From Spodoptera frugiperda (taxonomy: Eukaryota; Arthropoda; Insecta; Lepidoptera; Noctuidae): a DNA stretch of 64,000 nt. A program made the position numbers and the translations under genes. The stretch covers positions 3,534,001 to 3,598,000 of the forward strand of contig NC_064215.1 of assembly GCF_023101765.2 (NCBI RefSeq), written 5' to 3'. The number at the start of each line of letters is the position of its first letter. Within the stretch, counting starts at the first letter, position 1. Positions 47,901 to 56,913 of the stretch are shown piece by piece. The notes beneath the pieces were generated by a model, which worked only from the letters and a program-made list of their open reading frames with translations, searched no databases and was not told the DNA's origin.

Positions 47901-50900
47901 AACATAGGTTAGGTTGTTTGAATAAAAATCAGATGTTTATGGTGAAAAATATATAGGCAAGAGATTGTGTAGACTCCCAAGCAGCCTAGGCTAAGGGCAG
48001 ACCTATTATTTTTTACCTATCGATCTGCCTAGCGTGTTTACTGGGTCTCGGGCTTGAAAAGCAGGAGCAAGAACGGGGTGGTTTTTAGTCAGTAAGAGTC
48101 TGACACTCCCTCTAGTCTCGTCCAACTCGGGAGAACCAATAGGATGATTTTCCCCCCTTGAAAATATTTTTACCTCGATAGTCGTTTTTGTAATTACATA
48201 GCATAAAAAGATACTATTACAAGTAAGATGAGTCTCATACTCTAAAAGCCCATAACGATTCCATTACTACGCTTTGTGTAGTCGCCTACGAAGCGTAGCA
48301 CGTAGCTACTACGGCGTAGCGTTCGAGCACAGTCTTTTGATCGTGTAATTACAGCAAATACCTACTTATTTAGTTTAATACAAATTAAATATTAAACTGG
48401 TTTAATTATTTAATGTTCATAGTATATCATTAATATAATATAGTATATCAATACGTAAAAGGTACTAATTGAATTAGCCAGAAAAAGCACTTTATGAAAA
48501 TTGTTTTCTTTACGCACTATTAAAATAGTGATATCACTCCATCTATCATGACCATATAATGTCATCATTATAATGTAATTGAATATTTTTGTGTTATTTC
48601 AATAATAACTAACAAAATCGTGAAGGATAACACATTAGTGTAATATTTTTCGTAATGTACTTTATTCCGATAGCAAATTGGTCGATGTTTATATTACGGT
48701 ACAACTTTCGTGAAACATACTAAATTAATTATGGTTGCAGCTCAAAAACATGAGGCTCTACCATGCAAGGTAAAATGGCTTGAAACTAGACGAAATCCTG
48801 GTCGAATAGTTTGTCGATGTTCACTATTCTCGTAGGCTGTAGTTATAAAAACAAATAGAACCTTTGGCTGTCGAATCGGATTTGCTAAATGCCAAGCCTT
48901 ATCTATGGGACGAAATTTGAAAGGAGAGGTAGTGGGTGGTATCTCCTCTGTAGTATTTACAAAGATACAAAGTTCACTGTTTAACAGTTATAGAAAAATA
49001 ATTTTCAACTTTGACGTGGCCTAGCTACGCCATTATTTCTTTTTAAGAGTCATGTTGTAGTAATATAGAATAATGTATAATAGTGTCGGCACTGTACACG
49101 TGCACCTGGACACAGTATCACCCACTCTGCTCGGCTCCTTTTTGACCGTAGTGTGATGTTTTATAGCACATAGCCCTCCTTGATAAATGCACTATCCAAC
49201 ACAAAAATAATTATTCAAATTTCACCACTGGTAGTTTTAACATGTTCAAACAAACAAATAAACAAAGTCTTCAGCTATATATTAGTATAGATACAGATTC
49301 TATTTTGAAAGTTACTTTAATTTCTAACTTCATCTCATCGACCGTGTATATAATCACTAGACCTGAGCAGCCAACATCTGAGTTGATCCTACCTACCTAT
49401 ACGAAAATCCTAATTCCCAATCATGAATGAAAATGCCACAAATTAATTACCTTTAGTGAAACAAAGCAATTCATATCGATAGAAATTAATTTCGATACAC
49501 TAATGCCAATTTCGTAGTTTCATAATTGGTTATCGATATAAATTAATCGGTATTGCAATCGGTAATAAATTCCGGACCGATATGGTTTCATTATATGTAA
49601 ATTACGTGTTAGTGCCATATGAAATTAGACTTTCAAATGTTGTGTTAGGGTATAGATTTAGATGGGAATAAATGTTTAAATGAATGTTTAATTTAGATCT
49701 GTTGTTTTGGTATTGTCACGTGACTCTATTTCTGTTATTTACTTGTTAACGTGTTATTTAGTTATTATATTTATTTTATGTAATTAAATTAAATAAATAA
49801 TTATTATTTAACATTTTGTTTTTCTTTAAACATTTTAAATATTTAATTAGAAAAGAAAACATTTAAAAAAATATAGGCAGTAGCCCACCAGTAATGGGAG
49901 AAATCCAAGCTACAGGCGGTCAGGGCTCAAGAGAGAGGAATTTCCGGACAATACGCACCGTATTCAGAACTGTAATTATTAATTGCAGATTAACCAGACA
50001 AGGAATTTACATTAATAATCTTTTTCACGTTTTTAGACCACATTTAAACTCTAGTAATATCCCATTTGATATATTTATTATAACAATAAATTCTATGTGT
50101 CGTATGTAACTATCCTACTGCTGAGTCAAGCACAGAGCTAAGCAATGAGCATAGCTCACCACGCTCAAGGCGAAAAGGCGACAGAAACATATTTTATTAC
50201 ACATCTAGACTTTGCTCTTCAATTCCTTTTCAAGATAAACAGAGAATTGAAAAAATCACATTACTACTTTCTAGGATTATTCGGTTTTTAGTAAAAAACC
50301 TTTTAGATATTCTCTTACAGGCGTGGATACCTAGTAGTCTAGTGGTGCTTGTACCCACCTGAGTCGATAGCAAAATCGTAATAGCAACTCGATCCTAGAT
50401 TCCAATTTCTACCTCTTCACATATTGCCTACATATTTTCTCACACACGACACGGTGTTAATACGAAACCACTTTTGTTTTAATATAAATAGAACCCAATA
50501 TTCTTCGTATTCTATTTTCATTCGTACGTTTTTCTTCTTTTTTTTTTTGCTGCTTTCCATTCGGTCTTTATTTGAATTTCGAGTGAGTGAATGAGTTTTT
50601 TTTTGTAGATGTAATGTGGTTAATTTTGTCTTTTTGTTAATTAATAATTCTAGCTTGATGCGTGTCATTCTAATCTAAATCTAATGTAAATATATTTAAG
50701 TAGTATTATTACTAATCATCATCCAAAAAAGAAAAAGGTTTGTTTTAATACACATTTACATTATTTTTTACCAGGCGTTGTCAGCACGTATCTATTACTG
50801 TTATCAAATATTTCATACAATTTAGTTCGGTATGTAATGAGCTCTTGTTAGTGTTACCAATCTGTTCGTTTACGTGGCAAAATAAATATTCTCCTAATAG

Positions 50901-53900
50901 ACCCCCAGCAACCAATCTATTTGAGAAATAAAACGTTCAATTTAGGAGTAGAAAATTACATTGATAATATTGTTTCTTTAACCTGATACAAATAATTTGT
51001 ATAGGCGGACTTAATGCCTTGAGCATTAAGTAGTTCGGTATATGACATGTTTAAATAATTTCTCAAACTATACCAAGATCTTATAATAACTTGAAAAAAA
51101 ATGTGTGGGAATGACCTCTATCTTTTTGCGACACTACTTCTAACAACGCCTTATTAAAAATTCTGCTATTAATCATTAAAAGTTTACCTTTCCAAAGTCT
51201 TCTCATCATTCTCCTGTCCTTCCCTCTCAGGTGTAGCCTCCAGCATCTCCCAGAAGTTGTCCAAACCGTAAACTGCTGCAAACAATTACAATATTAACAT
51301 TGCGAACTTAATATTCCGGTCACAATACTCAACACCCACACTTACAAGCAAAACAATCGAGTTTAGTAATCATTTCGTTCGATTGCCGATACATCAGCTT
51401 ACTCCATTCACTCGCAATAACATAATATCTCTTATAAACGATAATTCAGCACAAAAGTCTCATTAACAATAGTATCATGTAATTATCTCACGTATTAGGT
51501 AGAGACCTGTTGCTCTCCACACACGCGACACAATAACACATTCACACGACGTAATAAGCCACATTAATACCCTCAGTTCCAGTACAATAAAAGCTGACAA
51601 ATATTAAGCCGAGAGAGCAAATCTCCTCAAATGAGATCTCTCCAGAATACGGCAGGAGTCAAAAGCCCACTCGTGTCCCTATCAGCACTACACACGCACA
51701 TAAATACAGCATTGGCAGACATCATGAATAAAGAGCACATCCCATCCCTCCACAAATTTATCCACGGGTGACATACGAAAAAAATAGAATAAAAAATCTG
51801 AACTTGTTATCCGTAACAATGCCGTATTTTTGCGCTCACAAAGTCACAAGGTACAGCGGAACCTAAACGATCCAAGTAAAGCGAACAGAAGCCTCCATGT
51901 ATCGTATGTTGTTGGTATTGATAAATGTTATCACGTGTCAAAGTTTGCATGTTTTAATAAGCGAGTATGGCGTGTTTATGTTGGCCCAGTACGCCGTCTG
52001 GCCCGTCCCCTGAGGCTTTAATCCGGTCGATACGAATATTTGTCGTATAAATAACATTTTCGCGGCTTATAGCCGGTTTTCGATGGACGACACCCAAAAG
52101 TCACCAGTAGTGTGTGATTTCTTTAATATTGGATCAGAGATTATCTGAACTAATACCTCGATCGTTCTTTGGCAAAGGGGCCCTTTTCCCGTAACCCCTG
52201 GCGATAAGTACGTTTGAGTTGGGTCTAAAAGTTCCCCTGGTCACTCTAATTTCTTCCTCTGTTGAAATGCCAAGTCATGGCGGTAAATTATTTCAGATCA
52301 CCGTTAAAAAGCGATATATTATGAAGCGTTATCTTTTAATATACTGCAAGCGTCTTATTTTGTTTAAAATGTCATATTTTTTGTGTATTAAATGTAATTT
52401 TTATATCCTTTTTTTAAGTTGAAAGCTCGTGAAGCTCTTGTAGCGTTGCAATGTGATAGTTTCGTCATGTTTTTACCTTCATCAGTAACGTCATCATTAC
52501 CACTCCTTTTGCCAAAGTCGTAGGCGACCATGAGGTTGCTCTTGGGGTTAAACTTCCTGCGAGCGTGGGAGTCATAGCTGTCCTGGTCTGTAGACGTATT
52601 ATTTGAAGTGAGACAATGTTCGAAATGTTAAAGTAGAGAGAGTATTTGTATGAACAGTTGAACAGTTTAAAGCAAATAAAACACAAGTGTCTAACACCAG
52701 TCGACGTGGCGCAGAACGAGTATTCCCTTTGTTCGGACGATACAAGCTCAACAGACAACATCCTCCGTCACAGAGAACCATTGAAAGTGTTCAACTTTGA
52801 TGCTTTAACACGAATTTAAATTCTTTCAGTTAGAACATTCATCCAAAGTTGAAAACTTTTACCCATTTATCCAGAGAGATTGCGAAAAATTCGTTATTAT
52901 GTGCAGATCGCACTTTGTTTTCATTGAAAATGCACTTTATTTGAGTGCGAATCCCACGCAAAACACTATTCGTGACTTCTCTCTGGAGAAAGGGGTTATG
53001 AAATCTTCACAAGAACCTATAGTACGTACACAGTATCGAGCGGTAAGTAACGAGGTTTCTATCCTCTCACAAACACCTGCAAAGCGTCAGCTTCGAAAGG
53101 GCCAGTCCAGAGGCTGCGCGGACCATTAACAAATGGATTTCAGCTTTTATTTCCTAACACGTTTGGACTGTGCTTAAGTCAGTTACACGGTCCGAGAGTT
53201 TATTGGCTTCGTAATTTTTGCCATTCACAGTGATACGAGGCCGGAAATTCAATCAGGCTTCTTTGGTACCTTCTGTGTCCAATTCCGGAGCTCTTTTACC
53301 GAAATCTCTTGCGATCCCAACTGTGGGACTCTTAAAGGTGGGTGTGCCGCGGTGCGAGCGGGTCGTCGGCGCTTGGTGCTCTACGTCCCCTTCAGACACA
53401 ATGGTACTATTCTTAGCTTCATTACGGTTACTGTTACATCCTGAAAAAGGTCTACCGGCGCGAGTCCCGGTGCCCCAGCGCGCCCGCATCTACCTTCGAT
53501 GTAAACTTTAGCCCTCCAACAACAAATTATAACAACGTGTATTGTGAATTTGAATGGCACATTTAGTGTCAAAAGATTATGGTAAACATAAACATTTCGA
53601 TAGAATATTGACAGTGGAACTTTACATTGAACAAAAAAAGGTAAAAAGTTGTAAAAACTTGTATGATTGTTCGGTTATTTGAGGTTCAATGGGGGCTAAT
53701 ATGAAGGCGTGTGTCCCTAATTTGTTATTCCGTAAGAATCATGCGCTCCATTAGCGGCCAGCGGGAGCAAGTTATAGTTGGAAGGCTAGGAAGATGGATG
53801 TACTATTGTGCACAACTCACACACGTGAGTGATGTATGATACTTGTACAAATGTTCGTAATTACTTCCTAATATTCAACGTGATCTCATTAGTATACAGC

Positions 53901-54858
53901 ATGTTCTGATGAATATGTTGTCCTAGTAAAAGTTTGAAAATGTCCAGAGTTATTTCTACCCACTAAAGTGTTCGTAGAAAATTACTCTGTGGACTATGTT
54001 AGAGCTAGTTTAGTGTATCATAAAGTTATCACAGTTGTTCTCCAAAAATAGCCCACAATAAGTTGGTAAGTTAGAATTAGGTGAACACGACATTAATGTC
54101 AATTGCTTTCTCGTTCAATAGCACTTATTGTAATAGAAAATAAATGATATCACGGCTTAGGAATCGTAAATAGGTATTTTAGTGTACCTATTCATTTTAT
54201 TAGTAACGTGGCTTTGAATTAATTGTGTTCGTCGTTTTATGTACGTAACTTATGTATGAAAATCTGTAATTCAAATTGATTTACAATATTTACACACATT
54301 TTAAAGATATAAAAACAATGCAAAACTTAAAGAAGGTAATTTTAGAGTATAGAAAAGAGAGAAAGAAAAGAAATAAAAGAAGTAAAATTAAACACATTAA
54401 TGAAAGAGCTCAAAGATTTTAGAATGCACAAGTTATACTGATTAATTAATAACAATTACATGTACCTTGTCTATATAAATTAATCTTTACTTGACTTGCA
54501 AGGTTTGTCGTATCGCATACAGTCACACTATATTTCTTGTGACCACAACAACTATCTTCAGTTTAACACATTTCAAACATTTCCTAAGTGTATGGGATAT
54601 ATTACAGGGAGACTTTAAGAAAAAAAGTAATGAATAATTATATGGAATGGTCAAAAAGCTAAATGACTCACGCTCAGCCCGAGTGTGTGGCCTGTCCCGC
54701 TTGCCGAAGCCCCTGGCGGTCATCATCTCGACGTTCTTGAAGCCGCGGGTGGGGCGCTGTTGTTTGGTGCGCGCGAGTCGATTCTCGGGCGCCGCTGCGC
54801 ACACGCACAGACAAGCCGCCGCCGCCACTGCTACCGCCAAATGCATTGAAATGTTCAT
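38940..54858 (-). CDS. AT: Allatotropin prohormone gene, seven exons found
   Basis: Encodes a secreted neuropeptide precursor whose main product, [18 protein letters not shown], is allatotropin (known in moths to stimulate juvenile hormone synthesis and to act as a myotropin). Coding exons on the minus strand: 54,672-54,858; 53,270-53,389; 52,477-52,587; 52,157-52,258; 51,188-51,275; 41,462-41,549; 38,940-38,984. All junctions have GT/AG ends and keep frame. Skipping all three cassettes gives 135 residues and including all gives 246. Each cassette enters and leaves in phase 1, so any combination is readable. The start is the ATG at 54,858, because the next residues form a signal peptide and the CTCAG acceptor lies two bases upstream. 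A 5' non-coding exon and the promoter are not identified. A BEL/Pao element sits in the 9.6-kb intron before the sixth coding exon. Confidence 0.95.
39118..39245 (+). repeat. Poly(A)-ended GC-rich repeat inside the last allatotropin intron
   Basis: CTACTTAGCGGGTTACCGGG, GCTCCGGCTCGAAAAGCAGG and CGGGTCGGTTTTAGTCAGTA. The end is degraded. It lies antisense to the host gene. Confidence 0.65.
39772..39905 (-). repeat. LINE 3' ends: CATCAT-type tail and GTCAAA-type tail
   Basis: ATCATATCAGCCACAAGACG, TCCACTGCTGAACATAGGCT, CTTCTCCCAATGACTTCC (39,772-39,842) is the reverse of a (ATG/TGA)n-ended LINE tail. It is shared with 63,655-63,800. It is followed by GGTCAAAGTCAAAGTCAAAA, TTTATTTCAAATAGACCAGG (39,838-39,905), a second tail of different type. 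Both are truncated retroposon ends in the last host intron. Confidence 0.6.
39906..41461. other. Rest of the last allatotropin intron
   Basis: No further exon or nameable repeat found. Two plus-strand frames (39,924-40,151; 40,521-40,763) run antisense to the host gene and look like degraded retroposon sequence at best. Confidence 0.35.
41462..41549 (-). CDS. AT: Allatotropin constant exon: [16 protein letters not shown]
   Basis: An 88-nt exon, phase 2 in and phase 0 out, with a strong acceptor (TTCTCTTCCTACAG) and donor CAG|GTAACT. It completes a Ser codon, then encodes [20 protein letters not shown] and VRKFIDLNQ. The end of this exon is the first part of an EF-hand-like loop whose second part is in the last exon. 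It lies 257 bp from the 3' LTR of the BEL/Pao element. Confidence 0.93.
41806..41966 (-). repeat. 3' LTR of the BEL/Pao element
   Basis: 161 bp, identical by eye to the 5' LTR. On the element strand it starts TGTTATATC and ends TCAAAAACA. It contains two sense AATAAA words (about 41,931-41,936 and 41,881-41,886), in the same direction as allatotropin transcription. Confidence 0.93.
41967..41981 (-). promoter_or_regulatory. Polypurine-like tract next to the 3' LTR
   Basis: The element strand reads TTTTGGTGGGCGGCA directly before the LTR. Its purine-rich GGTGGGCGG core and position fit the plus-strand primer site of LTR retrotransposons. The tract is short and interrupted by pyrimidines. Confidence 0.6.
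42104..47080 (-). CDS. BEL/Pao gag-pol polyprotein with integrase-core deletion
   Basis: A single 1,658-residue frame. In order: gag-type region with [17 protein letters not shown] (from about residue 123), cysteine-rich zinc knuckles (about 333-400), aspartic protease DQGSQASFI (Asp471), reverse transcriptase with ASDIQKMY and YMDD (880-883), RNase H (GFSDAS Asp1060, [15 protein letters not shown]), integrase zinc region H-x(4)-H..C-x(2)-C (from His1365), and the first catalytic Asp in VDFAGPF (Asp1435). There, LTSE runs straight into AGVKSVKHH at Glu1479-Ala1480 (42,646-42,641). The stretch that should hold the second catalytic Asp, roughly 90-100 residues by the usual spacing of the family, is absent and the frame is kept. 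The C-terminal DUF5641-like tail is intact. Everything else looks functional. The protein should make cDNA but lack integrase activity. Confidence 0.92.
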   Translation of the reverse strand: MTTKELINVLEDTAALLQKTQVNIKKCPKTRLTKGYVEARIKCIDEYWTTFRESHQQLVKITTKEQKQTLNYFVNEDFYTYEDLYLVLLADLQDLLSTINASSLPTSSKNNSFTNTTNDQLVRLPRIQLPRFSGNYEDWPTFQDLFISLVHENTAISDVQKLHYLKSSVTGEAEVLLKPIQITQSNYEQAWSVLKTRYGNKRLIINSVLKKLFSQRKINTQSANQIKSLLDVTTDCLNNLQNLNIITSSWDPIIIFIVIQKMDTETHKEWEQTVCTNEDDKLPTWDDLRQFMQSKYRTLELVMSTSGLREKSIKERSHFVTATASTSPSSGDRKCVLCKESHTLCHCKEFCKLQPAERAEYVKSNKLCFNCLVPGHSAYLCKLRVSCRICSRRHHTLLHRSKDATSSVQSEDTEQPKVVQHGVEEKEELVNTTIASHHSTKLSTSLALLATATVLARNEHNHTVVLRALVDQGSQASFISEKATQLLKLTRRTARGSIIGVGSTKTNVNHVVQLRIGSRLHSSFEINIEAYVMSKQLTTKIPSKAVTVTHWPHLEGLNLADPEYHKPGPIDLLLGVKEYAQIVQQQLIKGPPGSPCAQETNLGWILFGEINTSVREESFLVLHQQIEVENMLKSLWEIDTDKKRKLTREEKLCEAIYEKNQTRTKEGRYVVSLPFKTENPLSPNGNTKEIARKRLLQLERRFRKEPTLKENYQKAMQEYIKSNYMEEIPENEINKNKSVYLPHHAVVRADRETSKTRVVFDASAKGSNNVSLNDELLVGPQLQDDLRDIVMRSRVYRVCYASDIQKMYLQVLLHKQDADTYHRLLWREEESDPIKEYRMLRVTFGTASAPYLTVRTLHQVADDEGENHPEAVRVIKSDFYMDDLISGEDTAEKAIQTAQEVSSILQKGGFILSKWSSNSMEFMQSIEANKRTTRVHLDLKLDGTVQALGLIGNLGTDQFQYKINLLPVSDKITKRTILSDMQKLFDPLGWIAPSLILAKMLIQKLWLEKTGWDDKISQNLIDEWLTIRKDFEGVKEVHIDRWLGTLTTEVDKIEIHGFSDASTRAYAAVAYVRIKMRDGSVSTKLQAAKTRVAPLRTVSLPRLELCGALLLSRLLKQIQQAMRIPTVNIYAWTDSTIVLAWLSGDPHKWKTFIANRVVEIAENVNNNRWFHVSSEDNPADIGSRGMLIVDLKKSNLWWKGPAWLSETEITLKQEYESTDLERKRDTIQANLKVNIEEGLTSQFNEFTNLQELIQVITYCRRFLNFKRSLENLEKNFTTKELEKSLMKCIELVQQQEFKDDIERIKSNKALKGESKIKTLNPYLDEDGILRVGGRLRKANLDEQVKHPVILGNKNTLVPLVIADAHARTLHGGVQLMLSYISSRYWIVRAKALIKSCIHKCLICARLKAKSRTQLMGDLPKVRVTPARAFLHTGVDFAGPFNISMSKGRGIRTQKAYICVFICMSTKAMHLELVSDLTSEAGVKSVKHHLKRILTTNLTYEEMTTVLCQIEACLNSRPLCPIDDKDPDCIEVLTPGHFLIGEAPIVVPSPNFKNINMHCLSRWQYTQKLLGDFWRRWQQEYLTRLQQRPIWLKKSEEFKIGDVVLIKTDGLPPGKFSLGRVVDKHPGKDGITRVYSIKSGNSVVKRCCSKLCALPIENE
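42641..42646 (-). other. Deletion junction in the integrase core
   Basis: The six bases GAG GCC (Glu-Ala) at the junction belong both to the end of the upstream block (LTSE-A) and to the start of the downstream block ((W)E-AGVK in the family). This leaves a short overlap typical of microhomology-mediated loss or of template switching in reverse transcription. The size of the missing part is inferred from family spacing, not seen. Confidence 0.7.
47206..47222 (-). promoter_or_regulatory. Primer-binding site matching tRNA-Tyr
   Basis: Three bases (TAG) after the 5' LTR, the element strand reads TGGTCCTTCGAGCCGGA. This is complementary to a tRNA 3' end of the form TCCGGCTCGAAGGA-CCA. The acceptor stem CCTTCGA at the 5' side of that tRNA is the one I know from eukaryotic tRNA-Tyr. 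The identification rests on that recollection. Confidence 0.75.
47226..47386 (-). repeat. 5' LTR of the BEL/Pao element
   Basis: 161 bp, the partner of 41,806-41,966 with no difference I can find. It would contain the element promoter, and its first bases TGTTATATCTATATTG are AT-rich. On the right it is followed by the AACAT duplication. Confidence 0.93.
47392..47984. other. Intron of allatotropin, nothing recognised
   Basis: AT-rich, no exon or repeat. Confidence 0.4.
47985..48170 (+). repeat. Poly(A)-ended GC-rich repeat in an allatotropin intron
   Basis: GCCTAGCGTGTTTACTGGGT, GCTTGAAAAGCAGGAGCAAG, ACGGGGTGGTTTTTAGTCAG, GTCTGACACTCCCTC and TTTTCCCCCCTTGAAAA. Confidence 0.75.
48700..48830 (+). 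repeat. MITE-like repeat (GCTTGAAACTAG family), degraded
   Basis: TTTCGTGAAACATACTAAAT, GCAGCTCAAAAACATGAGGC, GCTTGAAACTAGACGAAATC. Relative of 6,340-6,500. Confidence 0.45.
49090..49310 (+). repeat. Dispersed repeat (ACCCACTCTGCTCGGCTCC family)
   Basis: TATCACCCACTCTGCTCGGC, GTGTGATGTTTTATAGCACA, GATAAATGCACTATCCAACA, CAAACAAACAAATAAACAAA, then TATATATTAGTATAGATAC. A more complete tail than the copy at 18,256. Confidence 0.6.
49311..51187. other. Rest of the large allatotropin intron (right part)
   Basis: No exon recognised. AT-rich, with an ATCGAT-rich patch near 49,470-49,560 (TTATCGATATAAATTAATCG). A 71-codon plus-strand frame at 49,894-50,109 reads antisense to the host gene and shows no motif. 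Confidence 0.35.
51188..51275 (-). CDS. AT: Allatotropin constant exon: [12 protein letters not shown] spacer
   Basis: An 88-nt exon, phase 1 in and phase 2 out, donor AAAG|GTAAAC. It encodes [20 protein letters not shown] then ENDEKTLE, the acidic spacer peptide after the hormone region. The acceptor reads TTTGCAGCAG: two AGs three bases apart, so either 51,275 or 51,272 can be the first exon base, adding or omitting one residue (Ala after the cassettes, or Pro/Leu directly after the first exon). The downstream intron is 9,638 bp and contains the LTR retrotransposon. Confidence 0.92.
51276..52156. other. Intron between cassette and constant allatotropin exons
   Basis: 881 bp, free of recognisable mobile elements, and less AT-rich at 51,600-52,090 than the other introns. 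The absence of repeats around the cassette exons may reflect splicing-control sequence. This is inference. Confidence 0.35.
52157..52258 (-). CDS. AT: Allatotropin cassette exon: peptide [20 protein letters not shown]
   Basis: A 102-nt phase 1-1 exon with acceptor GCATTTCAACAG and donor G|GTATTAG. It encodes EEIRVTR, then [15 protein letters not shown] and GKR, then APLPKNDR. Too short for an ordinary open-frame list, it was found by looking for the GKR-ended core between its neighbours. The Ala-Arg-Gly-Tyr-amide end is the closest of the three to the Ala-Arg-Gly-Phe-amide of allatotropin itself. Confidence 0.92.
52477..52587 (-). CDS. AT: Allatotropin cassette exon: peptide [19 protein letters not shown]
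   Basis: A 111-nt phase 1-1 exon with acceptor CGTCTACAG and donor G|GTAAAA. It encodes [10 protein letters not shown], then [14 protein letters not shown] and GKR, then SGNDDVTDE. The peptide is bounded by Arg-Arg and GKR, so processing sites are unambiguous. It lies only 218 bp from the next cassette. Family membership comes from the shared F-x-P-(N/K)-S-N core and the amidated aromatic C terminus. Confidence 0.93.
53270..53389 (-). CDS. AT: Allatotropin cassette exon: peptide ..[21 protein letters not shown]
   Basis: A 120-nt phase 1-1 exon. It encodes [13 protein letters not shown], then [16 protein letters not shown] and GKR, so an amidated allatotropin-like peptide follows cleavage at the Arg of SHR or further upstream. 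The acceptor (TGTCTGAAG, little pyrimidine tract) and donor (G|GTACCA) are both weaker than those of the constant exons, as expected for a regulated cassette. The 78-codon frame spanning 53,253-53,489 includes intron on both sides. Only this part is exon. Confidence 0.9.
53390..54671. other. Intron between the allatotropin exon and the first cassette
   Basis: 1,282 bp without recognisable repeats or further GKR-ended peptide. A purine-rich run (AAAAGAGAGAAAGAAAAGAA) lies at about 54,350-54,370. Confidence 0.35.
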
Positions 54859-54860
54859 TG
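54672..54860 (-). CDS. AT: Allatotropin exon: signal peptide and allatotropin
   Basis: Acceptor TTTGTCCTCAG ends at 54,861, and the exon begins CA-ATG. Residues 1-23 ([20 protein letters not shown] then AAA) form a short, strongly hydrophobic signal peptide, probably cleaved before PENRLAR. After KQQRPTR comes [13 protein letters not shown], then GKR (amide donor Gly plus dibasic site), residues 39-54. The N-terminal cut would be after a single Arg. The donor is C|GTGAGT at 54,672/54,671, phase 1. The GC-rich, repeat-free composition contrasts with the introns. An alternative upstream start codon in the intron is unlikely because the acceptor is strong. Confidence 0.95.
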
Positions 54861-54954
54861 CTGAGGACAAATGAGAAGGTTGTTAATGTTATGGTATTCG
54901 GATGATAGGGAGAATGGTAATAATGTTATATTGTGCCAACCCCAAGTAGGTACA

Positions 54955-55152
54955 GTAACCCACCAGGAGCTACGGATTACCCACGCAGTTGCGGACTACC
55001 TAGCGGGTTACCACAGCTCCGGCTCGAAAAACAGGATTACTCCTGTGTGAGGTTAGAGGGTGAGAGGAGTGTCAAGGTGGGAAAAGTCATTGTACATTTT
55101 ACCCAAGAGACTAGACGAGGTCTCCCAAATCAAAATTATAATATAAAAAAAA
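54955..55152 (+). repeat. Poly(A)-ended GC-rich repeat upstream of the allatotropin start exon
   Basis: ACCCACCAGGAGCTACGGAT, AGTTGCGGACTACCTAGCGG, GCTCCGGCTCGAAAAACAGG, then a shortened body and an A tract at 55,144-55,152. It lies about 100 bp beyond the acceptor of the first coding exon. Confidence 0.7.
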
Positions 55153-55461
55153 ACTGATAGTAACAGTACCTACATTTGCTTTAAAATAAACGGAAATAAT
55201 GTGAGTATATAGTCAGTAGAAGAGGCTCTTCATCCGTAACGTGACATTCACCCATCAAAGCCTTCACGGCGGCGCTGAACAACCGTAAAACATGAATGAT
55301 GCTAATGGACGCCTCTAGTACATAGTATAAGCACTAGGTACTTACTATCTACGACTTTATATTACTTTACATTCAGATAGCATCACGGCTTTTATTTCGC
55401 CAAAAGGATAAGCAGTAAAATGTCGAGTAACTATGTTAAACGTGAATACTAACTTTTCCAA

Positions 55462-55543
55462 CCGAGAAATTTTCCGAATCGAACCCGAGACCCCTTGTTC
55501 GGCATTTGCACTTGAGACCACTCGACGAACGAGGCAGTCAGAT
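55462..55543 (-). repeat. SINE head fragment
   Basis: On the minus strand CTGCCTCGTTCGTCGAGTGG, TCTCAAGTGCAAATGCCGAA, CAAGGGGTCTCGGGTTCGAT. A and B boxes are present, the body is missing. Confidence 0.7.
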
Positions 55544-55914
55544 ATATCTTCATATAGAATGTAGAGAAAACCCATGGTGGATATATTTAAACAATGTATC
55601 TCTCTCTTAATATACCAAACTTTATCGAAAGTAAAGTAAAATGAAACAAGGCGACGATTCCTAAAAGTTATTTAGTATCCTTTTCCACGAACATTAATGG
55701 CGACACAAAGACTACTTGTTTTCACACTTTGACAGCCACAAAGTGTAAAATAAACTGGAAAAGTACCTAAAATAACAATTGGAGATACATTTAGAACATA
55801 AAGATGTAAAAAAAACGTTGGACTTTAACGAGAAATCTCAATTCAAGAGAAAGGCTAAACCAAAATTACTACGTGTCTAATTATAGAGTATCTATGAAAC
55901 TGTCAAAAGTCGGA

Positions 55915-56060
55915 TAGGCATTTTAAGGGTACTTTTCTATCAGAGATATGCTATTTATCCATGCTACGAAGATGGAATAACTAAGCTGTGAAACTATGAG
56001 ACCGTTTCCACTGATACTAAGCTATGTAGCTGTGCGAGTAAGATGTGCTATGAAGATGCG
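55915..56060. repeat. Partial GATGTGCTATG MITE
   Basis: GGGTACTTTTCTATCAGAGA, TATGCTATTTATCCATGCTA, CGAAGATGGAATAACTAAGC, GAGACCGTTTCCACTGATAC. Left part of the family at 60,002. Confidence 0.6.
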
Positions 56061-56913
56061 TCGCCGCAAAACTTTTAATCTCCGAAGATGTACATTTACA
56101 AATTAACCAATCGTGTTTCGAGTTCCATGAAGTATACCACATACCAGGCACAATTCCAAATTCTATGATATTATGAAGATTCTATTAAATACCTAACCGA
56201 AAAGTTTCTTCAATACTTTGCCTAGTGAAGAAATCAAAGCTCAAACCTCTTACTTAGCGCTTACCAGTCGGTAATTAAAGCAATTCTAAGACTTATCGTT
56301 AAAACATTAATGTTATGTATACGGCAAGCAAAAACTGTACGTAATATCTTCGATCCTAATTAATTGTTGTCCAAACAGTACACGACTAAAAATACAACAA
56401 TCCTTCGTTAAAAATCGGATTCAAAATTGGAATTAAAATCCCAAAAGTCCAAACTGTCAATTAGGCAAATAGCTGAATGCAATGTGCTGACAATAGCTAA
56501 CTAGCGTTTTGCAGCAAAATTCTAATCCTACTGTCCAAGCCCACCAGACGAAAATAATCGCTAATGAGTTGACTATACAACTCAAATTAGATTTTTACAT
56601 AGAGTGAAGCGGATTGTGCATAAAAATCAAATTGAAATCGGACTTTCAGGAGTAATTTTGAGGTTAGATTAAAACTACAGTAGAAAACTGTGCACATCTT
56701 CAATGCAAACTATGATTACCTATTGATATTCTTAAAGAGTTTTGCTTAATGTTAAATCCTCCACTAGTGTCGTTAGAGTTGATTAAGGGCGACTAATGCG
56801 ACCTTAAATCCAATGGAGATTGCGACATCGACCCATAGACTAGCAACATACCGTCACGGGCTGTTAATGGCAATAAAACTAAATTAGTGTGACGGAAAAT
56901 GTGTATCTAGTCA
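56061..56913. other. Non-coding stretch, no repeats recognised
   Basis: Upstream of the first allatotropin coding exon. No exon found. The part at 56,750-56,880 is less AT-rich and looks unique. Confidence 0.3.
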